Part shown: piece after piece, positions 1 to 10,279 of the stretch
Position numbering within the stretch: the first letter of the stretch is position 1
Layout of the letters: every line of letters begins with the position of its first letter
NCBI GenBank assembly: GCA_009731375.1
Contig: BJOX01000203.1
Location: 595,859 to 633,719, forward strand
Source: Paulinella micropora
Lineage: Eukaryota; Cercozoa; Imbricatea; Euglyphida
Length of the DNA: 37,861 nucleotides
Reading direction: 5' to 3'
The notes under the pieces: generated by a model
Told to the model about the DNA's origin: nothing
Databases searched by the model: none
What the model saw: the letters and a program-made list of their open reading frames with translations, nothing else
Position numbers and translations under genes: made by a program

Positions 1-89
<89 letters not shown>

Positions 90-481
90 CACACGTACGC
101 ACGTACGTATGCATGTATGTATGTATGCATGTATGTATGTATGTATGTATGTATGTATGTATGTATGTATGCATCTATGTATGTATGTATGTATGTATGT
201 ATGCATGCATATATGTATGTATGTATGACTGTATGTATGCATGCATGTATGTATGTATGCATGTATGTATGTATGTATGTATGTATGCATGTATGTATGA
301 ATGTATGCATGTATGTATGTATGAATGTATGTATGTATTTATGTATGTATTTTGCGTTGTATGTATGTATGCATGTATGCATGTATGTATGTATGTATGT
401 ATGTATGTATGTATTTATTATGTTATGTACGTATGTATGTATGTACATCTTACGCATCGGATGGTAAGGGAATATGCGAGG

Positions 482-527
<46 letters not shown>

Positions 528-636
528 TATGTATGTATGTATGTATGTTATGTATGTATGTATGTATGTACATGTTCTGCTTGTCTTTGCCTTGCCGCAT
601 CGGCTGTAGGGGGAATATGAGAGAGAGAGAGAGAAA

Positions 637-705
<69 letters not shown>

Positions 706-732
706 CGAGAGAGAGAGAGAGAGAGAGAGAGA
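1..732. repeat. AT, ATGT and GA/GT microsatellite block
   Basis: A pure AT tract (1-82) passes into ATGT tetranucleotide repeats with GCATGC variants (to about 440). GA runs (485-525), a second ATGT run (525-570) and mixed GA/GT runs (620-732) follow, up to the edge of a gap. Between the arrays are short unique pieces ending in CGCATCGG (about 455-475 and 580-620). Long open frames here are only translations of the repeat. Confidence 0.97.
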
Positions 733-1117
733 NNNNNNNNNNNNNNNNNNNNNNNNNNNNNNNNNNNNNNNNNNNNNNNNNNNNNNNNNNNNNNNNNNNN
801 NNNNNNNNNNNNNNNNNNNNNNNNNNNNNNNNNNNNNNNNNNNNNNNNNNNNNNNNNNNNNNNNNNNNNNNNNNNNNNNNNNNNNNNNNNNNNNNNNNNN
901 NNNNNNNNNNNNNNNNNNNNNNNNNNNNNNNNNNNNNNNNNNNNNNNNNNNNNNNNNNNNNNNNNNNNNNNNNNNNNNNNNNNNNNNNNNNNNNNNNNNN
1001 NNNNNNNNNNNNNNNNNNNNNNNNNNNNNNNNNNNNNNNNNNNNNNNNNNNNNNNNNNNNNNNNNNNNNNNNNNNNNNNNNNNNNNNNNNNNNNNNNNNN
1101 NNNNNNNNNNNNNNNNN
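733..1117. other. Assembly gap (N)
   Basis: 385 unknown bases. The gap starts inside a GA array, so the array may extend into it. The 103 bases after it (1118-1220) are unique sequence in which I see no gene. Confidence 0.99.
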
Positions 1118-1220
1118 GGAGGACGAGGACAATCACACATGACTCACATGTATCAATACCAACAGAACACTCAGGACATCCCGAGTCACGAAACGCAGAA
1201 TAGAACAGGCCAAACGGAAA

Positions 1221-1715
1221 TCAGGAGAAATTAGACATTACCGGACACAAAATGAACATGTCTTTGGTCTTCACTGCCGGGATACATTCGTCGCTGCTGG
1301 GCAAGTAACACAGGTCCTTGATCTTCCCCGTTGCAGGTTCCAGTCCATAGCAACAGTCTCTGTCGATTTTACTGCATGCTCGCGTGCTCATTTCGCGGCA
1401 AGACATTCTTTCTTTTGCTTGCACCACTGGAAGTTGTGCCAGGCAAATTAGGTTCACGACGAGAGCGCAACACCACACAGCACGGGAGAGGGTGCGAGTT
1501 TTGAATGGCCGTTCGGCAGTACAAGCTCGACAATCCAACATATGAAGTTTTTCGAACGAGTGGTTTGGAGCGTCTGTGACTCTATTGAACGGTACGTTGC
1601 GTTGTGGATTTGAGTCGAGGCACTCCATGAATATGCTGCTTTGGGTTTTCTTGTCTGACCTCGCGTGGAGCTGAACAGTGGGAAAAGAGGTAGCTGAGGG
1701 ATGGACCTCGCGCAT
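1221..1715 (-). CDS. Possible exon of a cysteine-rich secreted protein
   Basis: An open frame of 164 codons read leftwards. I do not recognise the protein. Its second half looks like real protein: a hydrophobic stretch (AVWCCALVVNLICLAQLPVV, about residues 79-98) is followed by a plausible signal-peptidase site (VQA-KE). Then comes a short domain with seven cysteines, including a CC pair and the spacing C..C..CC..C..C..C, typical of small disulphide-rich secreted proteins. The first 70 or so residues are ordinary in composition and may not be coding, because a signal peptide should start closer to the hydrophobic stretch. Near the C-terminal end, G|GTAATG (about 1236-1241) would serve as a splice donor, so this may be an internal exon continuing towards the gap at 733-1117. 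It is not simple sequence, unlike its surroundings. Confidence 0.35.
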   Translation of the reverse strand: MREVHPSATSFPTVQLHARSDKKTQSSIFMECLDSNPQRNVPFNRVTDAPNHSFEKLHMLDCRACTAERPFKTRTLSRAVWCCALVVNLICLAQLPVVQAKERMSCREMSTRACSKIDRDCCYGLEPATGKIKDLCYLPSSDECIPAVKTKDMFILCPVMSNFS

Positions 1716-2280
1716 AAATATATAGTGTATACAGGAACAACGAAAGTCTGGAAGAAGGAAAGAGCCTCCTTCTGTAAAAAATCCACAATGAAGACTTATA
1801 AAGTTATGTTAAATTTCATTGCAAATTGCGGTAGGCAATTGTAGAATTTATCTCAATAACTGCCTTAGTACTGCCCAAATTTATACATTTTATCTGAAGG
1901 TTGTCCACCAAACTGAATTTTGTGGTACAAGTATGCTGTGCATTTAATAAAATATATGGATTCACATGTGCATCTACACTTGGTGAGAGGATATCTTGGA
2001 CTGTGTATGAAGATCCACTTTACACGTACATATCTGTTTACCTGACGTCATCTGCAACTGTCGGTGGCACGTGATTCATCGCCTCGGGCAAAAAGTAGTA
2101 ATATGTGGCTATGTCAGTACTTATCAATCTCTTCTTTCCTTCAAAGCCATGAACTGAGGCAGAATATGCAACTTATGCAAGTTTAAAATGTAAAAAAAAG
2201 TTTGCTGCGAGTTTTTTGCAAATTTTTCATTTTGTTTCTGCTTTTGTTTTTCGTACAATCTGGGTGGTTACAACAGCAAG
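1716..2280. other. Unique noncoding stretch
   Basis: AT-rich, non-repetitive sequence between the cysteine-rich frame and the CAA arrays. I see no convincing gene, RNA or mobile-element end. It would be the upstream region of the leftward frame if that is a gene. A TATATATT stretch at about 1718-1727 lies too close to the first ATG to act as its TATA box. Confidence 0.6.
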
Positions 2281-2355
2281 CAACATAACAACAACGGCAA
2301 CAACAAAGACTCTAACAGCAACGCAACAACAAGAACGCCAATCAGCAGCAGCAGC

Positions 2356-2389
<34 letters not shown>

Positions 2390-2419
2390 TTTCTTTCTTT
2401 ATTTTTTGTTTCGATTTCT

Positions 2420-2548
2420 GAGCATTAGGGATCTATAGTTTTAGCAGGCTCTGGCATCCCGTTGGCTGGGGATGAAAGTGGCGAGTGAAGGCCCTAGCCA
2501 CACACCGTCTTGCATTAGTCAGTTTGTTTAAATTTATTATTAAAATTG
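2420..2548 (+). repeat. CAA-tailed repeat core, copy 1
   Basis: First of three diverged copies of a core of about 130-150 bp. Each copy is preceded by a pyrimidine-rich lead-in, contains GCTCTGGC(A/G)TCCCG and a GGCCGTTA-type motif with CATGCACC, and ends in an AT-rich TTAAATTTA stretch running straight into CAA repeats. The fixed 3' side with a CAA tail resembles a SINE or a LINE 3' end. I see no convincing pol III box B, so the class is uncertain. This is the most diverged copy. Confidence 0.6.
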
Positions 2549-2734
2549 AACAACAACAACAACAACAACAAACAACAACAACAACAAACAACAACAAACA
2601 ACAACAAACAACAACAAAAACAACAACAAACAACAACAACAACAACAACAAACAACAACAACAACAACAACAACAACAGCAACAACAACAAAAACAACAA
2701 CAACAACAACACCAACAAAAACAACAACAACAAC

Positions 2735-2766
<32 letters not shown>

Positions 2767-2947
2767 GCAACAACAACAACAACAACAACACCAACAAAAA
2801 CAACAACGACAACAACAACACGGACTTGCTCCTCTCTCGAGGCTTGTCTGCGCTCCTCACCGTTTTTCCTCTTCTCCCTCTTATGTTGTTGTTTTACTAT
2901 AGTGCAAGCTCTTCTGCTCCTTTTCCTCTTGCTTTTTTCTTATCTTT

Positions 2948-3094
2948 GAGCTTTAGAGTCCTATAGTACAGTGAGACATGCTCTGGCGTCCCGAGTTGGC
3001 CGGGAATGATTAGACATCTACTTGTCTTTAAGTGGGCTTAAGGCCGTTATCCATGCACCATCATGCCAATGGTTTAATTACTGTAATTAAATAT
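2948..3094 (+). repeat. CAA-tailed repeat core, copy 2
   Basis: Second copy. It shares TAGAGTCCTATAGTACAGTG and TACTTGTCTTTAAGTGG with copy 3 and ends in AAATATA before a short CAA array. The lead-in GCTCCTTTTCCTCTT is also shared with copy 3, so the duplicated unit includes lead-in, core and tail. Confidence 0.7.
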
Positions 3095-3187
3095 ACAACA
3101 ACAACAACAACAGCACCAACACCAACAACAACAACAACAACAACAACACTTCTGCTCCTTTTTCCTCTTTCTTCACTTCTTGTTTCT

Positions 3188-3341
3188 GAGCTCTAGAGTC
3201 CTATAGTACAGTGAGCATGCTCTGGCGTCCCGAGTCGGCTGGGGATGATTAGAGATTTATTACTTGTCTTTAAGTGGCGCTCGAAGGCCGTTAGCCATGC
3301 ACCGTCATGCCATTCGTTTAGTTACTTTGATTAAATTTAAC
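3188..3341 (+). repeat. CAA-tailed repeat core, copy 3
   Basis: Third copy, closely related to copy 2 along its whole length. It ends in TTAAATTTAA before the longest CAA array. With copies 1 and 2 it forms a tandem compound repeat of pyrimidine lead-in, core and CAA tail. Confidence 0.7.
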
Positions 3342-3400
3342 AACACAATAACAACAACAACAACAATTTTGTTTAAAATTTTATTATGATTATTAAATTG

Positions 3401-3431
<31 letters not shown>

Positions 3432-3710
3432 CCAACACCAACAGCAACCAAGCAACCAACAACAACAACAACATGAATAACAACAAAAACATGAATAACA
3501 ACAACAACAATAACAATAACAACAACAACAACAATAACAACAACAACAACAACAACAACAGCAACATGAATAACCACAACAACAACAAAAACAACAACAA
3601 CAACAACAACATGAATAATAATAACAACAACAACAACAATAACAACAACAACAACAGCAACAACAACAACAACAACAACGACGACATGAATAACAACAAC
3701 AACAACGACG

Positions 3711-3753
<43 letters not shown>

Positions 3754-3812
3754 GAACAACATGAATAACAACAAACAACAACAACAACAACAACAACAAC
3801 AATAACAACAAT

Positions 3813-3846
<34 letters not shown>

Positions 3847-4021
3847 TGAATAATAATAACAACAACAACAACAACAACAACAACGACGACGACGACGACG
3901 ACGACGACGACAACAACAACGACAACATCAACGTTATATTTGCGGCGTTGATACACGTGCATATTTCTACAGACTGACTTCAACTATGGCGCAGCAAAAA
4001 GACCCCACTGGCTTGATGGCG

Positions 4022-4380
4022 GTACACATACATACACACATACATACATATATACATATATACATGCATACATACGTACAGACATAAACACACACAAACA
4101 TGCATACACATAAATGCATACATACATCTTACATACATACATACATACATACATGCATACATACATACATACATACATACAAATGAATACATACATACAT
4201 ACATACATGCATACATATATACATACATACATACATACATACATACATACATGCATACATGCACATACATGCACATACATACATACATACATACATACAT
4301 TCATACATAAATACATGCATACATGCATGCATGCATACATACATACATACATACGTACATACATAGATGCATCCATACAT
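4022..4380. repeat. ATAC/ATGC tetranucleotide array
   Basis: ACAT/ATAC repeats with scattered ATGC variants, running directly into the nine-copy compound repeat that follows. Frames rich in Tyr, Val, Cys and Met across it are repeat translations. Confidence 0.95.
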
Positions 4381-5300
4381 GAACAGAGTGTATCGCTACT
4401 AGGAGAGAGTGTAATGAATACATTCCAGACGCATACATACATACATACATACATAAATACATACATACATACATACATAAATACGTACGTACATGAACAG
4501 GGTTTATCGCTACTAGGAGAGAGTGTAATAAATACATTCCAGGCGCATACATACATACATACATACATACATGCATAAATACCTACGTAAGTACGCACGT
4601 ACATGAACAGGGTGTATCGCTACTAGGAGAGCGTGTAATAAATACATTCCAGACGCATACATTCATACATACATACATACATGCATACATAAATACGTAC
4701 GTACGTACGTACGTACATGAACAGGGTTTATCGCTACTAGGAGAGGGTGTAATAAATACATTCCAGACGCATACATACATACATACATAAATACGTACTC
4801 ACGTACGTACGTACATGAACAGGGTTATCGCTACTAGGAGAGGGTGTAATAAATACATTCCAGACGCATACATACATACATACATACATACATACGTACG
4901 TACGTACGTACATGAACAGGGTTTATCGCTGCTAGGAGAGGCGGTAATAAATACATTATAGACGCATACATACATACATACTAATACATACATACATACA
5001 TACATACATACATACATACATAAATACGTACGTACATGAACAGGGTTTATCGCTACTAGGAGAGGGTGTAATAAATACATTCCAGACGCATACATACATA
5101 CTAATACATACATACATACATACATACATACATACATAAATACGTACGTACATGAACAGGGTTTATCGCTACTAGGAGAGGGTGTAATAAATACATTCCA
5201 GACGCATACATACATACATACTAATACATACATACATACATAAATACGTACGTACATGAACAGGGTTTATCGCTACTAGGAGAGGGTGTCATGAATGCAT
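4379..5300. repeat. Nine-copy compound minisatellite
   Basis: Nine copies of a unique core of about 56 bp begin with ACATGAACAG at 4379, 4491, 4601, 4715, 4813, 4910, 5033, 5150 and 5253. Each core contains TATCGCTACTAGGAGAG and ends near ATTCCAGACGCATAC. Between cores lie ATAC repeats and then an ACGT run, so the period is 97-123 bp. Most cores differ by only a few bases. The last core loses the pattern at about 5290. Confidence 0.95.
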
Positions 5301-5318
5301 TGCAGATGCCACAGGTTG

Positions 5319-5329
5319 ATTTATTATTA

Positions 5330-5378
<49 letters not shown>

Positions 5379-5542
5379 TATTATTATTATCATCATCATC
5401 ATTCTTCTTCTTCTTCTTCTTCTTCTTCTTCTTCTTCTTCTTCTTCTTCTTCTTGTCTCTCTCTTCTCTACAGCTCCTCTTCTTCTACCTCTTCGCCTTC
5501 GTCTTTCTATTTATCCATCTATCTATCTATCTACCTATCTAC

Positions 5543-5580
<38 letters not shown>

Positions 5581-5583
5581 GTA

Positions 5584-5617
<34 letters not shown>

Positions 5618-5670
5618 CCTACCTACCTACCTACCTACCTACCTACATACATACATACCTGTCTATCAAT
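5319..5670. repeat. TTA, TTC and ATCT arrays
   Basis: A TTA array (5319-5390), a TTC array (5403-5454) and ATCT/ACCT arrays (5509-5660). Between TTC and ATCT is a short unique piece with CTCTACAG then CTCCTCTTCTTCTACC (about 5464-5508). It resembles the acceptor and first bases of the exon at 5736 and may be a worn duplicate of it. Confidence 0.9.
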
Positions 5671-5735
5671 CTATCTCTTCCTCTTCTCTCTCCTCCTCCT
5701 CCTCCTCCTCCCCCTCTTCTCTCTCTTCTCCACAG

Positions 5736-5987
5736 CTCTTCGACTTCTACCGCTCTTTCCTCAGCTACTACCTCTGGGCCTTCATTCCTTGCTACCTCCT
5801 CTCTTCTCTCGTCATGCTGATCCTCTACATCGTCCTCTTCCTCCTCCTCTTCCTCCTCGCCTTCATCCCCGGCGTTCCCAACGACCTCCCCCACTACCTG
5901 CCCACGGCGCGAGACATCGTGTACAGCATGGCTATCTTGATGTCTTGGCTAGTTCCCTTTTTTCTCCGCGTGGCCAAAGCTGAGGAG
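5736..5987 (+). CDS. Internal exon of a multi-span membrane protein
   Basis: An 84-codon open segment with non-repetitive composition. It is preceded by a strong pyrimidine tract and CCACAG (5730-5735) and followed by GAG|GTCGCC (donor at 5988). It begins LFDFYRSFLSYYLWAFIP and contains two or three hydrophobic spans: about residues 13-44, very Leu/Ile rich, and about residues 65-77. They are separated by a loop with FIPGVPNDLPHYLP, and the end is a charged RVAKAEE. If the intron runs through the TCC array and gap, it joins in phase 0 to 7376-7450 and the charged tail continues naturally. I do not recognise the family. The upstream exons are not identified. Reading on without splicing would give several hundred serines, so splicing is much more likely. 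Confidence 0.6.
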
Positions 5988-5989
5988 GT

Positions 5990-6607
5990 CGCCTTTTCCT
6001 CCTCCTCCTCCCCTTCCTCCTCCTCCCCCTCCTCCTCCTCCTCCTCCTCCTCCTCCTCCCCTTCCTCCTCCTCCTCCTCCTCCTCCTCCTCCTCCTCCTC
6101 CTCCTCCTCCTCCTCCTCCTCCTCCTCCTCCTCCTCCTCCTCCTCCTCCTCCTCCTCCTCCTCCTCCTCCTCCTCCTCCTCCTCCTCCTCCTCCTCCTCC
6201 TCCTCCTCCTCCTCCTCCTCCTCCTCCTCCTCCTCCTCCTCCTCCTCCTCCTCCTCCTCCTCCTCCTCCTCCTCCTCCTCCTCCTCCTCCTCCTCCTCCT
6301 CCTCCTCCTCCTCCTCCTCCTCCTCCTCCTCCTCCTCCTCCTCCTCCTCCTCCTCCTCCTCCTCCTCCTCCTCCTCCTCCTCCTCCTCCTCCTCCTCCTC
6401 CTCCTCCTCCTCCTCCTCCTCCTCCTCCTCCTCCTCCTCCTCCTCCTCCTCCTCCTCCTCCTCCTCCTCCTCCTCCTCCTCCTCCTCCTCCTCCTCCTCC
6501 TCCTCCTCCTCCTCCTCCTCCTCCTCCTCCTCCTCCTCCTCCTCCTCCTCCTCCTCCTCCTCCTCCTCCTCCTCCTCCTCCTCCTCCTCCTCCTCCTCCT
6601 CCTCCTC
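5990..6607 (+). repeat. Long TCC trinucleotide array
   Basis: About 600 bp of nearly pure TCC with a few CCC interruptions near the start, ending at a gap. It lies where the intron of the membrane-protein gene should be. Polypurine/polypyrimidine DNA of this length can form triplex (H-DNA) structures. Its true length is unknown because the gap begins inside it. Confidence 0.97.
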
Positions 6608-7325
6608 NNNNNNNNNNNNNNNNNNNNNNNNNNNNNNNNNNNNNNNNNNNNNNNNNNNNNNNNNNNNNNNNNNNNNNNNNNNNNNNNNNNNNNNNNNNNN
6701 NNNNNNNNNNNNNNNNNNNNNNNNNNNNNNNNNNNNNNNNNNNNNNNNNNNNNNNNNNNNNNNNNNNNNNNNNNNNNNNNNNNNNNNNNNNNNNNNNNNN
6801 NNNNNNNNNNNNNNNNNNNNNNNNNNNNNNNNNNNNNNNNNNNNNNNNNNNNNNNNNNNNNNNNNNNNNNNNNNNNNNNNNNNNNNNNNNNNNNNNNNNN
6901 NNNNNNNNNNNNNNNNNNNNNNNNNNNNNNNNNNNNNNNNNNNNNNNNNNNNNNNNNNNNNNNNNNNNNNNNNNNNNNNNNNNNNNNNNNNNNNNNNNNN
7001 NNNNNNNNNNNNNNNNNNNNNNNNNNNNNNNNNNNNNNNNNNNNNNNNNNNNNNNNNNNNNNNNNNNNNNNNNNNNNNNNNNNNNNNNNNNNNNNNNNNN
7101 NNNNNNNNNNNNNNNNNNNNNNNNNNNNNNNNNNNNNNNNNNNNNNNNNNNNNNNNNNNNNNNNNNNNNNNNNNNNNNNNNNNNNNNNNNNNNNNNNNNN
7201 NNNNNNNNNNNNNNNNNNNNNNNNNNNNNNNNNNNNNNNNNNNNNNNNNNNNNNNNNNNNNNNNNNNNNNNNNNNNNNNNNNNNNNNNNNNNNNNNNNNN
7301 NNNNNNNNNNNNNNNNNNNNNNNNN
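6608..7325. other. Assembly gap (N)
   Basis: 718 unknown bases between a TCC array and a poly-C run. Any exon between 5987 and 7376 would be hidden here. Confidence 0.99.
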
Positions 7326-7375
7326 CCCCCCCCCCCCCCCTCTCCCTCTCTCCTGACAATTTCTCCATGATGAAG

Positions 7376-7450
7376 GTGGATGAGCTCTTTTTCAAAGCGC
7401 TTGAACGTCTAGAGCCTCAACTTGCCAACCAATTGCGAAATACCCCGTAA
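7376..7450 (+). CDS. Likely last exon of the membrane protein
   Basis: Twenty-four codons and a TAA. A pyrimidine-rich stretch and ATGATGAAG| precede it. It encodes a hydrophilic, probably helical tail (VDELFFKALERLEPQL then ANQLRNTP). With the acceptor at 7374-7375 it is in phase 0, matching the donor after 5987, and the charged end of that exon reads smoothly into it. This looks like a cytosolic C-terminal helix after the last membrane span. The exact acceptor is uncertain because an upstream AG could lie in the gap. I see no clear polyadenylation signal within 150 bp. Confidence 0.45.
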   Translation: MDELFFKALERLEPQLANQLRNTP

Positions 7451-7485
7451 CAGACAAAACAACCTACCAACACGTAGATATTTTT

Positions 7486-7610
7486 ATCGCTCACCTCCAC
7501 AAAATGTGGTCAGGTAACCGATAAAACTACATATACGGCGCGCCAAATTTGAAGTGTTTTGCGGGCTCGCCGGGCCGGCTCGCCCGCAAAATACGTCCAA
7601 TTTGTGGCTA
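7486..7610. repeat. Dispersed hairpin-bearing repeat, copy 1
   Basis: Begins CACCTCCACAAAATGTGGT, a small CCAC/GTGG hairpin. It then carries an imperfect inverted repeat: CAAATTTGAAGTGTTTTGCGGGC pairs with GCCCGCAAAATACGTCCAATTTG across a GC-rich loop. A second copy with both parts lies at about 29722-29850. The arrangement suggests a small nonautonomous mobile element. Confidence 0.6.
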
Positions 7611-7715
7611 GCCGCATAATCTACTAGTTTGTTGTCGTTGCTGGTGTTGCTGTTGTTTTTGTTACGTCCTGAACCCCAACTAACAAAACCAACCCAATGA
7701 TACACAAACATGTTT

Positions 7716-8054
<339 letters not shown>

Positions 8055-8115
8055 GTTACTTTCAGAAATAGTTATTTAATAACAGGGATTTACCGGACCA
8101 CGAGTGAGTATTTGT
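8055..8115 (+). repeat. Fragment of the outer LTR-like repeat
   Basis: The sequence ACTTTCAGAAAT..TTATTTA..ACAGGGATTTACCGGACCACGAGTGAG matches the first 50 or so bases of the repeats at 19244 and 28125, then diverges. It abuts a GATA array. This is a third, truncated copy of that family. Confidence 0.65.
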
Positions 8116-8226
8116 CGTTACGCAAAATACATAATGTACATACATTTCGCATAAGATAATAATGTATGTTTTCAGCGCTGCACGTCGTGACATGAGAGAG
8201 AGAGAGAGGGGGGGGGGGGGGGGGGG

Positions 8227-8453
8227 NNNNNNNNNNNNNNNNNNNNNNNNNNNNNNNNNNNNNNNNNNNNNNNNNNNNNNNNNNNNNNNNNNNNNNNNNN
8301 NNNNNNNNNNNNNNNNNNNNNNNNNNNNNNNNNNNNNNNNNNNNNNNNNNNNNNNNNNNNNNNNNNNNNNNNNNNNNNNNNNNNNNNNNNNNNNNNNNNN
8401 NNNNNNNNNNNNNNNNNNNNNNNNNNNNNNNNNNNNNNNNNNNNNNNNNNNNN
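8227..8453. other. Assembly gap (N)
   Basis: 227 unknown bases starting within a poly-G run (8208-8226). The unique sequence after it (8454-8741) shows no gene I can support. It ends with GAAATATCGACTAATG, a motif shared with the dispersed repeats at 14825 and 37613. Confidence 0.98.
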
Positions 8454-8741
8454 CTGTGGGTTTTATTCCGGGCTCAACAAGCGAGAAAGGGCACCCTGAG
8501 GGAACAGGATTGTGCTTCCCGTCGCTATTTCGGCATGTGACTTATAGGCGTATGGCTAGGCACACATAAGGCACCCCACCACGGGCCCAGCACACCCACA
8601 CCATCCCCTAATTCTCTGTCTGTCGACAGATGGCACCCATTTCAAAAAAATCAAGCCCAAGAGAGGGTCAGTGACACCTCAAGTGGCCTTGGTTCATTCC
8701 GTAGAGTAAGTGATAAGATCAACTGATGAAATATCGACTAA

Positions 8742-8743
8742 TG

Positions 8744-8840
<97 letters not shown>

Positions 8841-8842
8841 TG

Positions 8843-8888
<46 letters not shown>

Positions 8889-8890
8889 CA
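8742..8890. repeat. GATA array
   Basis: About 150 bp of GATA repeats with a few GGAT interruptions, following the GAAATATCGACTAATG motif. Confidence 0.97.
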
Positions 8891-8984
8891 GCACGCCGTA
8901 AAACACATACTCACATCATATTATGCTGTTGTTTGCTTTTTGACTCTAAGCTAGCCGTCATGGGATTTTGTTGTCGTCGCAGCT

Positions 8985-9035
8985 ATATAAATATGTATAT
9001 ATATATATATATATGTGTGTGTATATATATATATG

Positions 9036-9116
<81 letters not shown>

Positions 9117-9164
9117 TTCGCTTGGGACACGCTGTTTGTTGTATGTCATGCTGCCCAAACCACG

Positions 9165-9204
<40 letters not shown>

Positions 9205-9205
9205 C

Positions 9206-9240
<35 letters not shown>

Positions 9241-9245
9241 CTTGG

Positions 9246-9288
<43 letters not shown>

Positions 9289-9460
9289 CTTGTTGTTGTT
9301 TTTGATTATGATGCGATGATGATGATGTGATGATGATGATGATGCTGATGATGCTGATGATGATGATGATGATCTGAGGGGTTTAGGGTTTTTTGTTGCT
9401 TTTGTTGTTCTTGTTGTTCTTGTCGTCGTCGTCGTCGTCGTCATCGTCGTCGTTGCACAT
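8985..9460. repeat. AT, ATGT, TTG, GAT and CGT arrays
   Basis: AT/ATGT arrays (8985-9113), TTG arrays (9166-9302), GAT arrays (9306-9374) and a CGT run (9420-9450). A short unique piece at 9113-9165 is a worn copy of the exon at 9982, with TCTTCGCTTGGGACACGC. Confidence 0.92.
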
Positions 9461-9982
9461 CACAGCTATCCTTCGCTTGGAATGCGACTGTACGCAGTCT
9501 TGCCTCGAGCAGAACGCTTCTTGTTTGTTTGTTTGTTGTTTGTTTGCTGTCGTCGTCGTCGTTGCTACCATCACTGCGGTTTGTCTTATCATTGTCATAT
9601 TAGTTATATTGTCATGGTTATTGTTATTGTTATTGTTATTGGTTTTCTTGTTGTTATCACAGTATGCTGCGCTTGGAACACGCCTGTACACAATGTTGCC
9701 TCGAGCAGGACGCTTCTTGTTTGTTTGTTTGTTTGTTTGTTGTTCTTTTTCTTGTCGTCGTCGTCGTTGTTGTTGTTGCTGTTGCTATAACAATAACAAT
9801 AACAATAACAAATGACAATAACAATGACAATAACAGTGACAATGACAATAACAATAACAATAACAATAGCAATAACAGTATAACAATATGAATGACAATG
9901 ACAATAACTGTATGTAGGCATGTAGGTATGTAGGTATCTATGTATGTATGTATGTATGTATGTATGTATGTATGTACACAGC
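9460..9982 (+). repeat. Extra copies of exon 1, with GTTT and ATTG arrays
   Basis: Two near-complete copies of the exon at 9982 lie at about 9466-9530 and 9660-9722. Each is preceded by a CACAG acceptor and followed by GTTT repeats, CGT runs and ATTG-type arrays. Both keep the frame LGxRLYxxLPRxxRF, with several base changes that are silent or conservative. They read as duplicated exon edges carried along with repeat expansion. Confidence 0.65.
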
Positions 9983-10049
9983 TATCCTTCGCTCGGAACG
10001 CGCCTTTACGCGATGTTGCCTCGCGTAGGACGCTTCGTGCTGTTTGCCG
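9982..10049 (+). CDS. Exon 1 (first one seen) of an EI24/CysZ-like membrane protein
   Basis: Bounded by TACACAG and by GCCG|GTCTAT. It encodes YPSLGTRLYAMLPRVGRF then VLFA. It starts with one base of a split codon and ends with one, so it joins in phase to the exon at 11115. The joined piece leads into the first conserved hydrophobic hairpin (LLGFLPLFGPFVF). Of the five copies of this sequence between 9.1 and 10.9 kb I chose this one because both splice sites and the phase fit. Its codons differ from the other copies mostly without breaking the frame. The start of the protein is not found. Confidence 0.45.
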
Positions 10050-10151
10050 GTCTATCTATCTACATACCTACCTACCTACCTATCCACCTACCTACCTACC
10101 TACCTACCTACCTACCTACCTACCTACCTATCGACCTATCGACCTACCTAC

Positions 10152-10250
<99 letters not shown>

Positions 10251-10255
10251 GTTTT
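10032..10255. repeat. ACCT and ATCT arrays
   Basis: ACCT repeats (about 10055-10150) passing into ATCT repeats (10150-10250), immediately after the exon 1 donor. Intronic if the gene model holds. Confidence 0.95.
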
Positions 10256-10279
10256 ATCATTGTCATATTAGTTAATGTT

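Larger units (their letters stand above)
2281..3945. repeat. CAA trinucleotide arrays
   Basis: Long CAA arrays at about 2281-2390, 2549-2820, 3095-3148 and 3341-3945. Three copies of a unique core separate them. In the last array the phrase CATGAATAA recurs about seven times, several times at 75-84 bp spacing, so it has a loose higher-order structure. The end grades into a CGA run (3882-3910). All poly-Gln, Asn, Thr and Leu frames across it are artefacts. Confidence 0.95.

Noticed and set aside
1714-1733. TATA box for the cysteine-rich frame
   Set aside because: It lies only a few bases before the first ATG, too close for a pol II TATA box driving that start.
4379-5300. Regular repeat and spacer layout resembling a CRISPR array
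   Set aside because: The spacers are variable lengths of one microsatellite, not unique sequence, and the genome is eukaryotic.
5295-7370. A very long frame with hundreds of serines through the TCC array and gap
   Set aside because: Repeat translation running through Ns. Only 5736-5987 is non-repetitive, and it has splice sites on both sides.
9376-9392. TTTAGGG-like sequence as a telomere relic
   Set aside because: Only one unit (GGGGTTTAGGGTTTTTTG) is present, which is not enough.
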